From Hyalangium gracile (lineage in GTDB: Bacteria > Myxococcota > Myxococcia > Myxococcales > Myxococcaceae), in NCBI RefSeq assembly GCF_020103725.1, contig NZ_JAHXBG010000027.1, forward strand, positions 62,001 through 126,000: a DNA stretch of 64,000 nucleotides, in the 5' to 3' direction. The notes beneath the pieces are model-generated. The model was not told the DNA's origin. It saw only the letters and a program-made list of their open reading frames with translations, and ran no database searches. This document shows positions 50,977 through 58,016 of the stretch, in pieces (within the stretch, counting starts at the first letter, position 1; the number at the start of each line of letters is the position of its first letter). The translations under genes and the position numbers were made by a program.

Positions 50977-51461
50977 TGAGGAGGGCGAGTCGACGTGAGC
51001 GGAGATCGCGCGAGGTGGCCCGGGCGCTGGAGCAGCTGCTCGCCACGACGCTCGACGATTCCTACGAGCAGTTGGAGCCCCGGTTCAAGAAGCTGGAGAA
51101 GCAGCTTCTGGCTGCCGCAGCCTCGGACTTCGAACGAACGGAGATCCAGCGCCGCATCGCGGAGCGGCTCTTCTCCGAGGCATTCGCGCGCAACTGTCCC
51201 TGGCCCATCTTCAGCCGCCCCCTGCGGCGCCTCCAGCGACTGGGTTACTCGAACCTCGAGCGCCGCTATCACGTGGTCACCTTCTACGCCCTGTGGTGTG
51301 GGCGGCAGCCCGACCACGACAGCCGTGAAGCTCGACGTCTTCTGGAGGACCTCGAGGGACGCATCCGCAGACTGCCCCGCGGAGGGCGCCTTCGCAGAGG
51401 ACTCTCGAAGGGGCTCGAGGAGGTAAGGGCTCAGGCAGGCTTCATTCCCTCCTCCAACTGA
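50976..51461 (+). CDS. Hypothetical Arg-rich helical protein, coupled to the Cys-rich fragment
   Basis: The 161-residue protein starts at ATG 50976, overlapping the previous stop as TGATG (a GTG one codon earlier is possible). It is predicted helical and very basic: REVARALEQLLATTLDDSYE, IQRRIAERLFSEAFARN, PLRRLQRLGYSNLERRYHVV. It has no signal peptide or membrane helix. I do not recognise a family. The overlap with a Cys-rich toxin-like tip suggests an immunity protein, but a basic charge would be unusual unless the toxin is acidic. It ends 19 bases before the convergent small gene at 51481. Confidence 0.65.
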   Translation: MRRASRRERRSREVARALEQLLATTLDDSYEQLEPRFKKLEKQLLAAAASDFERTEIQRRIAERLFSEAFARNCPWPIFSRPLRRLQRLGYSNLERRYHVVTFYALWCGRQPDHDSREARRLLEDLEGRIRRLPRGGRLRRGLSKGLEEVRAQAGFIPSSN

Positions 51462-51480
51462 AAGGTCTATGCCCATCCGC

Positions 51481-51774
51481 TCATGGGGTGGACGGTGTGG
51501 CCTCCCGTCCATCCGGGGTCGGCGCTTCGAGCCGGTGGATGAGGAGGGTGCGCGCCGTGGCATCGACCACGAAGTGCACGCGCATCCCCCTCACGGCGGT
51601 GACGAAGCCGTCCTCTTCACGAGCCAGCAGCCGAGGCAGCCGCTCGGGCGAGCTCGCCCTCACCAGCAGGGCGAGGTTCTCCAGGTGCGTCTCCAGGTGC
51701 ACCCGCAGCTCGGGGGGCAGCACCTGGAAGCGCCTGCTTGCGGCACGTGTGTAGAGGAGACGGGGATGCCTCAT
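51481..51774 (-). CDS. Small hypothetical protein, weakly RelE/ParE-like
   Basis: From ATG 51774 the protein has 97 residues. The order helix-helix-strand-strand and the segment RGMRVHFVVDATARTLLIHR, with R-x-x-x-x-V-D-x-x-x-x-x-x-x-I, resembles the C-terminal strands of RelE/ParE-type toxins (Y-R-V-x-Y-x-V-D-x-x). The N-terminal half (LLYTRAASRRFQVLPPELR) also fits such a fold. Catalytic residues of RelE are not clear, and no antitoxin-like gene is next to it, so the assignment is tentative. The open frame extends upstream to 51864, but that part looks like antisense noise. Confidence 0.5.
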   Translation of the reverse strand: MRHPRLLYTRAASRRFQVLPPELRVHLETHLENLALLVRASSPERLPRLLAREEDGFVTAVRGMRVHFVVDATARTLLIHRLEAPTPDGREATPSTP

Positions 51775-51887
51775 GCGGTGGCCTCTGCCTCTGGAAGCTA
51801 GGCACGAGGCCGCCGGCCTGGACGTGAGCAGAGACGAGCATGCGGCCGAGCGCTCCGTCTCCACGCCGCTCAGGCGAGGTCCGAGGC

Positions 51888-53195
51888 TCAGCTCAGCAGA
51901 TCGGCCACTTCCTGGTAGACGCGGCGGAAGTCCCCACTGGCGGCGATGAGCCTCAGGTTCTGCGCCAGCCCGCCGGTGGAGCGGAAGAACATGATGGCCT
52001 CGGCGGGCGGGCGGATCTTCAGGAAGCGGGCCGCGTTCTTGGCGAAGTGGCGCTTCATGTCGCGGCTGATCTCGCAGGTGGCGAAGTCGTACGCGTGCGA
52101 GCGCATGGGCCGGCCGACGATGCGGAGCACCTCGTGGATGAGCTCCTCGGCCTCGGCCTCGGGCAGCTCCAGGGTGAAGCCCACCTCGAGGCTCAGGGGG
52201 AGGATGTCCAGGGGCTGGAGGTTCACGGCCTGGATGAACATGCGCCGGTTGGCGTCCACGAAGCGCTCGGAGAAGCTCTTGATGGAGCCGAAGTCCAGCA
52301 GGCCGAGCCGCCCGTCCTTCATCACCATGAAGTTGCCGGGGTGGGGGTCAGCGTGGATCTCCCCGGCGCAGAAGAAGGGCCCGTAGATGGCGCGGATGAG
52401 CTGGCGTGCGACGCGGAAGCGCTCCTCGGGGGGAGGCTCCGTCACCACCCAGTCCTTGAGCGTCTGGCCCTCGAGCAGCTCGAGGGTGAGCACGCGCTCG
52501 GCGGTGCGCTCGGAGATGACGTCGGGCACCTTGAGGTCCGGCAGCCGGGAGACGCTCTGGGCGAAGCCGCGGCACAGCTGGGCCTCGCGCTGGTAGTCGA
52601 GCTCCAGGAGGAACTCCTCGCGCACTTCCTGGAAGTAGGCGGTGCCATCCATGGCCTTGGACGCCTTGGAGACGGTCTTCACCACCATGCCGAGGCTGTC
52701 GAGGTCTCCCTGCAGGGAGTCGCCGACGCCGGGGTACTGCACCTTCACCACGACGGAGCGACCGTCCTCGAGCACGGCGCGGTGCACCTGTCCGAGCGAG
52801 GCGGCCGCGAGCGGCTGCTTGTCGAACTCGCGGAAGAGGGCCTCTGGGGGCGCGCCCAGCTCCTCGCGGATGACGCGGGCCACGGTGTCGTAGCCCATGG
52901 CGGGGGCCTGGTTCTGGAGGCGGGCGAGGACCTGGCGCACCTCGGGGGTGAGCAGGTCCGGGTCCATGGAGACGGCCTGGCCGAACTTCATGGCGGCGCC
53001 CTTGAGGTCTCCCAGGGTGGCGACGAGCTTCTCGGCCATGCCCTTGGTGAGCAGCTCCGAGTCCTGGCCGGCCAGTCGTTTGGCGCCGCTCTTGAGGGCA
53101 TCGGCGCCGAGCTGGGCGGACAGCCCGGCCAGCTTGCGCAGCCGGGTGAAGCGGCCCTGGGGTGGGAGCTTGTCGTCTGAGTCCGAGGAGGCCAT
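51888..53195 (-). CDS. AarF/UbiB-family atypical kinase (ABC1/ADCK)
   Basis: The 435-residue protein has the family hallmarks: the K-x-G-Q motif (GAAMKFGQAVSMD near residue 70), the Ala-rich loop AAASLGQVHRAVL replacing the Gly-rich loop, the VVKVQYPG lysine, the catalytic GEIHADPHPGNFMV (H-x-D-x-H-x-x-N), and the metal-binding LLDFGSIK. AarF/UbiB proteins are needed for ubiquinone or other isoprenoid-quinone synthesis, probably as ATPases that handle lipid precursors. It stands alone: about 175 bases separate its start from the Ser/Thr kinase end at 53372, with no clear promoter seen. The C-terminal membrane helices of UbiB are absent here, as in many bacterial relatives. Confidence 0.93.
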   Translation of the reverse strand: MASSDSDDKLPPQGRFTRLRKLAGLSAQLGADALKSGAKRLAGQDSELLTKGMAEKLVATLGDLKGAAMKFGQAVSMDPDLLTPEVRQVLARLQNQAPAMGYDTVARVIREELGAPPEALFREFDKQPLAAASLGQVHRAVLEDGRSVVVKVQYPGVGDSLQGDLDSLGMVVKTVSKASKAMDGTAYFQEVREEFLLELDYQREAQLCRGFAQSVSRLPDLKVPDVISERTAERVLTLELLEGQTLKDWVVTEPPPEERFRVARQLIRAIYGPFFCAGEIHADPHPGNFMVMKDGRLGLLDFGSIKSFSERFVDANRRMFIQAVNLQPLDILPLSLEVGFTLELPEAEAEELIHEVLRIVGRPMRSHAYDFATCEISRDMKRHFAKNAARFLKIRPPAEAIMFFRSTGGLAQNLRLIAASGDFRRVYQEVADLLS

Positions 53196-53371
53196 GGGAT
53201 GGAGATGATTAACGAGGAGGCGGTCGCCGGACGCAAGTCATGACGACGCTTTGCCTGGACGCCCCCCAGCCAGCCGTCCGGATGGCCCGGAGGTATCATG
53301 GGGCCATGAACATGGCGAAGCGCTGGCCGTCGCTTGAGCTCCCTCGGAACAGGCCGCTCTACATGCCGCGC

Positions 53372-55251
53372 TCAATGCCACCGCTCCACCGCCCGCCCGT
53401 TGACTTCCTTCGCGCCCACCGCGTGGCCGGGCTTCGAGCCCTCCCGCTTGTCCAGGCCTAGAGTGTTCCCGTTGACCAGCTCCACACAGATGGGCACGGA
53501 GCGCCCGTCCGGAAGGATGGCACGGCGATAGCGGCCGTAGATGCGATCCCCCGTCGTCCACAGGTGCCCCTCCAGTCGTGTCCCCTCCGGGGCTTTGCCC
53601 TCGTCCATGACAAGCGCCCCCGTCACGGGGCCGTCCTTGAACACCGTGTGAGCGTCCCCGCGTTTGGGCAAAGGTTGGGGAGTACGCCCCGTGGTCACAT
53701 CCACGAGGATCGCGGGTTGCGTGCCCCCCCATGTGGTCTGCGACACGCTCCAGTCCAGCTCCTTCTCCATCGCGTCCACGGCTTCCTGGGGGCACTCCTC
53801 CGGGTCCGGGCGCGGCTGCACGCCCGTGCATCCCGCTTCAACCCATGCGACGGTGAACACGAGCAGCGCGCAGCGCTGAACCTTCGAGAGCGCGCGGCGG
53901 GGGGTGGCCTTCTGTGGGGTGGGGACGCCGCGGGTGAGGGTGGGGGAATTCTCGGGCAGTGGCACGGAAGGGCTCGCCTCCTTCTGGGTAGGGAGCGGCG
54001 AGGGTAACTGAGCAGGGCGGCTTGTCGGCTTTTCGGCCAGCACTGGGGCGGGAGGGGAAGGCTCCGCTGGGGCGCTGCTGGCCACCGAGGGCACCTGCGG
54101 TTGCACGGGCCCGTGCAGCAGCGAGGTCGCCACGGCGGCCGCGAGCCCCCGAGCACCAGCAGCCCCCCGAGTGCCACATGCCCCCACTTCAGGCGCGCGC
54201 TGTGGAGCGCGCTTCTCCACGCTCCCTGCACGGCGGAGGGGTGAGCGGGGATGGGCGCCTCCTCGCTCCCGGGTGGCTCTTCCTCGACTGGCACGGGAGC
54301 CCCTTCGACGGGTTCTGGCGGGAGCTGCGCGACGACAGGATGAGGGCGGGTGTCGCGCCACTCCGGGCCCTCATACCGCTCGAAGTCCTCCAGCGGCCGC
54401 CGCGCATCCTTCGCCGTCGCGGGCCGCACCTCCAGCGACTGGTGGATCAGCATCATCGCATAGCTGCTCAGCTCCGAGGGCACGCGCCCCTGCGTCACCT
54501 TGAAGGGGGAAGGAGGAGGCACCACCCCATGGAGAGAGGGCCGATTCTTGGGGAAGTCGGCCGTTGGGTCCGTCAGCACGTCGTAGAGGTCCGCTCCGAG
54601 CGCGAAGATGTCGTCTGTCGCCTGAAAGGGATAACGCGCCTGGGGATTGAGGCGGTTCTCCCGCCAGAACTCCATCGCCTCCGGGCTGCGGTTGCGCGGC
54701 GTGCAGGGCGGCAACGGTGCATCCGTCAACTCCTCGGCCGCCGCGTAGTCCGCCGCTCCGAAGTCGATGATGACCGGCTCGCCCTGCTGGGTGACCATGA
54801 TGTTTCGCAGGCTCAAGTCCCGGTGGAACACGCCCCGCGCGTGCATGTGCTCCAGCGCGTCGAACAGCTTGCGGAACAGGACGACCACCTCATGCACCGT
54901 CGGGTACGTCCGCCGCACCCACTCCCCCAGCGTGTAGCCGTCCACGAAGTCCAGGACGACGTAGAGGAAACCGGAGCGAGGCTCCCTCCAACGGCCCTGC
55001 GCCCACATGCGGATGATGTGAGGGTGTCCGAGTTTCCCGAGGCAGACCGCCTCCCGCCTCGCACGCGCGTCCGTCTGCTTCGGATCTCCGCGATTGTCCG
55101 CCTGACAGGCCACCTTGAGCGCGAAGCGCTTCCCGTCCTTCTCCACCTCGTACACAACGCCGTAGCTGCCGCCGCCGAGCTTCCGGACGATGCGCCAGCC
55201 GTCCACCCGCTGACCGGGCTTGAGGTTCGTTGGATCCATTCGCCAGAACAT
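53372..55251 (-). CDS. Ser/Thr kinase with membrane helix and extracytoplasmic domain, interrupted by a frameshift
   Basis: ATG 55251 leads the kinase domain (about residues 15-290): LGGGSYGVVYEVEK, FALKVA, VFHRDLSLRNIMV (Ser in place of the usual Lys after HRD-x) and DFGAADYAA. A Pro/Glu-rich linker ends in the membrane helix HVALGGLLVLGG. There the frame breaks; one added base in C5 at 54146-54150 (C6 at 54163-54168 is possible) continues the helix as LAAAVATSLLHGP and then a Pro-rich stretch. The next part contains GCTGVQPRPDPEECP, with a Cys pair, and a C-terminal beta domain (GTRLEGHLWTTGDRIYGRYR) known from other DUF2381-linked myxobacterial kinases. The whole protein would have about 626 residues. 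It follows the DUF2381 gene by 22 bases and is the second gene of that operon. Confidence 0.8.
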
Positions 55252-55273
55252 GCCGTGCACCTCTCGCCTGTGG

Positions 55274-56188
55274 CTACAGCCTGACCAGAGGAGCGGACAG
55301 ACAGCGGCTCCCGTCCGCGGTGCACACCCGCAGCGAGTGCGGCTGTTGCAACCATGCTTCCGGCTTCCTCGCGGGCATCTCCACCTCGACGGCCACGCGC
55401 ACCGTACCGCCTGGAGGAATGGGGGCCTGTCCCGAGAGCACCGCGCGGGCGCGGCGTGGCGCCCCTCCTGCCGCGGGCGTGACTTCGGCCCACGCGGGCG
55501 CCCATGCTTCCTCCCCAAGGTTGTTGCCTTCGAAGACAATCACCGTCCACGTCGACGCCGCGAGCCCCTGGCACCGGGCGGCGCGAAACCCGCCTTCCCA
55601 CTCGCGGCACGCCTCCCAGGAGTTGCCAACCTGCACGCCGTCCGCGTTCACGAGCCCCGCGAGCGCCACGGCGGCCGGGCTCACCACCGGGGGCCGCGCT
55701 TTCCACTCCTCCAACTCCTTGGCTTGTGCGTCGCACCGCTCGCGCGTGGCAGCCAGCTCCACGTGGCACGCCTCCACCGCCTGCTGCGGGCGGCGCACGT
55801 TGACCACGGTGTCCACCGTGCCGGGCTGGCCGGTGAGCAGGAAGATAACGCTTTGGGGGGAGCCCTCTCGGTAGGTGAAGCGCAGCGCCAGCCGCTCCCT
55901 GGGCCCCAGCGGCATGGCCAGCAGCAGCGTGATGCCCTCGTTGCTCGGATCGACTCTGGCGAAGCGGGCGCGGCCCTCCACCTGGACAGACTCACGCACA
56001 ATCGGCGCATCCAGCAGGATGAGGGTGGGAACATCGGGCGAGAGGTAGAGCAGGGGCGCTTCACCCGCGTTGCCCAGCAGAACGATGGAGCGGGGAGAGG
56101 CAGCCCCCGCGGGCGCGGCCAGAGCCATAGCGGCAAGGCCCACCAGCAGGGAGGCGGACGCAAAAGGCGGGAGGGACGGTAGGAGCAA
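55274..56188 (-). CDS. DUF2381-family protein
   Basis: The 304-residue protein has an N-terminal signal peptide (LLVGLAAMALAAPAGA) and a two-part beta-rich mature region: RSIVLLGNAGEAPLLYLSPD near residue 33 and, later, ERLALRFTYREGSPQSVIFLL and the C-terminal CTADGSRC. The order and length match DUF2381 (TIGR02268), a paralogous family largely limited to myxobacteria and often encoded before a Ser/Thr kinase, as here. It is secreted or periplasmic, possibly the sensor that engages the kinase's extracytoplasmic domain. The start is TTG 56188, after a GAGG stretch; the first ATG would cut into the signal. A coiled segment (ACHVELAATRERCDAQAKEL) separates the two halves. Confidence 0.85.
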   Translation of the reverse strand: MLLPSLPPFASASLLVGLAAMALAAPAGAASPRSIVLLGNAGEAPLLYLSPDVPTLILLDAPIVRESVQVEGRARFARVDPSNEGITLLLAMPLGPRERLALRFTYREGSPQSVIFLLTGQPGTVDTVVNVRRPQQAVEACHVELAATRERCDAQAKELEEWKARPPVVSPAAVALAGLVNADGVQVGNSWEACREWEGGFRAARCQGLAASTWTVIVFEGNNLGEEAWAPAWAEVTPAAGGAPRRARAVLSGQAPIPPGGTVRVAVEVEMPARKPEAWLQQPHSLRVCTADGSRCLSAPLVRL

Positions 56189-56223
56189 GACGAGGGGACC
56201 TCACGGGTAGTCCCTCACCCTAG

Positions 56224-56619
56224 CAGACGAGCGCGGAGCGTCCGCGTCAAGCGACCCAGGTGCTCGAGCAGCTCGTGGAGCTCATCAACCCCACCGGCAC
56301 GCTGGGCATCGTGGGCGTCTACATGGCGCCGGATCCGGGCGCGGCGGACGAGGCCGCGAAGCAGGGACAGTTCCCGCTGCCCTGGGGCAAGGTGTTCGAC
56401 AAGGCCCTCACCATCGGCACCGGGCAGTGCCCGGTGAAGCGCTACAACCTGTTCCTGCGCGACCTCATCATCGCCGGCCGGGCCCGCCCCAGCTTCATCG
56501 TCAGCCACCGGCTGCCGCTCGAGGAGGCCGCGAGCGCCTATCGCAAGTTCGACGAGCGCCGGGACGGCTACACCAAGGTCATCCTCAAGCCCGGCCAGCG
56601 CCCCAGCGCGCGCGCCTGA
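56224..56619 (+). pseudogene. C-terminal remnant of a zinc-type formaldehyde/alcohol dehydrogenase
   Basis: The frame from 56224 encodes about 130 residues with the C-terminal part of glutathione-independent formaldehyde dehydrogenase (medium-chain dehydrogenase family): LVELINPTGTLGIVGVYMAP, TGQCPVKRYNLFLRDLI, FIVSHRLPLEEAASAYRKFD and TKVILKP. The N-terminal 250-odd residues, including both zinc sites and the catalytic core, are missing; an in-frame TAG stands at 56221. No start codon precedes the homology except an internal GTG at 56260. It is most probably the tail of a gene cut by a deletion or rearrangement whose other end is the DUF2381 gene start 36 bases away. Confidence 0.8.
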
Positions 56620-56670
56620 GGCGAGCCTCGTCCGCCTGGGAGCGCGCGCACGGGTGCGCTCCCCGCCCGC

Positions 56671-57678
56671 TCAGGGGTTGCCGCCGCCGCCGGAGGCGCC
56701 GTAGATCTGCCCGGTGGTGTAGCTCGCCGAGGGGCTCGCGAGCTCGACGTAGACGGTCGCGAGCTCCGCGGGCTGGCCGGGGCGGCCCATGGGCGTGCTC
56801 TTGCCGAACTGGGTGAGCTTCTCCTGCGGCTGTCCCCCCGTCACCTGGAGGGGCGTCCAGAAGGGGCCCGGCGCCACGCCGTTCACGCGGATGCCCTGTT
56901 TGGCCAGCTGCTTGGCGAGGACCTTGGTGAAGATGACGATCCCGCTCTTGGTCATCGAATAGTCGAGCAGGTTCTCGGGCGGCTCATACGCGACCACGGA
57001 GGCGGTGTTGATGATCGCCGCGCCCGGCTTGAGGTGAGGCAGGGCCGCCTTGGTGATCCAGAACATCGCGTAGAGGTTCGTCTTGAGGGTCCAGTCGAAC
57101 TGCTCGGTGGAGATGTCGAGCAGGGAGTCGTGGCTCTGCTGTCGGGCGGCGTTGTTGACGAGGATGTCGAGCCCGCCGAGCTTGCTCACGGCGTCGGAGA
57201 CGAGCTTGCGGCAGAAGGCCTCGTTGCGGATGTCGCCGGGCAGCGCCACCGCCTTGCGGCCCGCGGCCTTGATGAGCTCCACCACCTCCTGCGCGTCAGG
57301 CTCCTCCGGGGGGAGGTAGTTGATCGCGACGTCCGCGCCCTCGCGCGCATAGGCAATCGCGGCGGCGCGGCCGATGCCGGAGTCCCCACCGGTGATGAGC
57401 GCCCTGCGGCCGGTGAGGCGGCCACAGCCCTTGTAGCTCTTCTCCCCATGGTCCGGCCGGGGCTGCATCTTGCTCGTGAGGCCCGGCCAGGGTTGCGACT
57501 GGGCGGGGAACGGAGGCATCGGATACAGGGTGACGGGGTTCTGGAGCGGCCCGGCGGGAGCAGGCGGCGTGCCTCCGTCCTGGGCCAGCGCTGGCGTGGC
57601 GAACACAGCGGCGATTCCGGTGGCCATCCCCCCGACGACCTGACGGCGGGAAGGGGCGTTGTTCTCTTCCGAGTCCAT
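56671..57678 (-). CDS. Tat-exported short-chain dehydrogenase (YghA-like SDR)
   Basis: The 335-residue protein starts at ATG 57678 after a GGAGG site. Residues 10-33 form a Tat-type signal (SRRQVVGGMATGIAAVF, ending ATPALA), so the folded enzyme is sent to the periplasm. The mature part is a classical SDR: RALITGGDSGIGRA nucleotide loop, LDILVNNAARQ, catalytic Ser in NTASVVAY, Tyr-Lys in YSMTKSG, and RVNGVAPGPFWTP. The N-terminal extension before the Rossmann fold (PWPGLTSKMQPRPDHGEKSY) is that of the YghA/GSP39-like subgroup. A soluble NAD(P) enzyme in the periplasm is odd, since the cofactor is cytoplasmic; a co-folded cofactor could be carried along by Tat export. It converges on the formaldehyde-dehydrogenase remnant. 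Confidence 0.85.
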   Translation of the reverse strand: MDSEENNAPSRRQVVGGMATGIAAVFATPALAQDGGTPPAPAGPLQNPVTLYPMPPFPAQSQPWPGLTSKMQPRPDHGEKSYKGCGRLTGRRALITGGDSGIGRAAAIAYAREGADVAINYLPPEEPDAQEVVELIKAAGRKAVALPGDIRNEAFCRKLVSDAVSKLGGLDILVNNAARQQSHDSLLDISTEQFDWTLKTNLYAMFWITKAALPHLKPGAAIINTASVVAYEPPENLLDYSMTKSGIVIFTKVLAKQLAKQGIRVNGVAPGPFWTPLQVTGGQPQEKLTQFGKSTPMGRPGQPAELATVYVELASPSASYTTGQIYGASGGGGNP

Positions 57679-58016
57679 GGCTCTGCCTCCTATGAGAGGC
57701 GTCGGACCTAGAGGGGGGCGCTCCGCGAAGGAAGGAGCTTCTCTTCGGCGGACGTCGATGTGGCGGCTCACGAACAGCCCTTCACCCGTCCCGTTCGCGC
57801 CAGCACGGCAGGACCGTCGGGCAGCGCACGCTCGGCCTCTCGCTGGCCTGCCTGCTATGCGATACATGGCTAGAAGCCCCAAGCCCCGTCCTCTGTTACT
57901 TCATGCCGACGTCGGGCTCACGGGGACACGGCGGGGTCCGAGCTTCGAGGACACGATGTCTGGCAAGCCATCCCGCCTACCGTTTCCTTCCTTCGCCGCC
58001 TCACTGCGAGCTCGCC
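57679..58016. other. Divergent intergenic region between the SDR and the multi-PAS kinase
   Basis: These 338 bases separate two starts and must contain both promoters. The frame of the kinase is open across the right half, but nothing conserved-looking precedes the ATG at 58017. I see no strong repeat, promoter pair or small gene. Confidence 0.4.
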
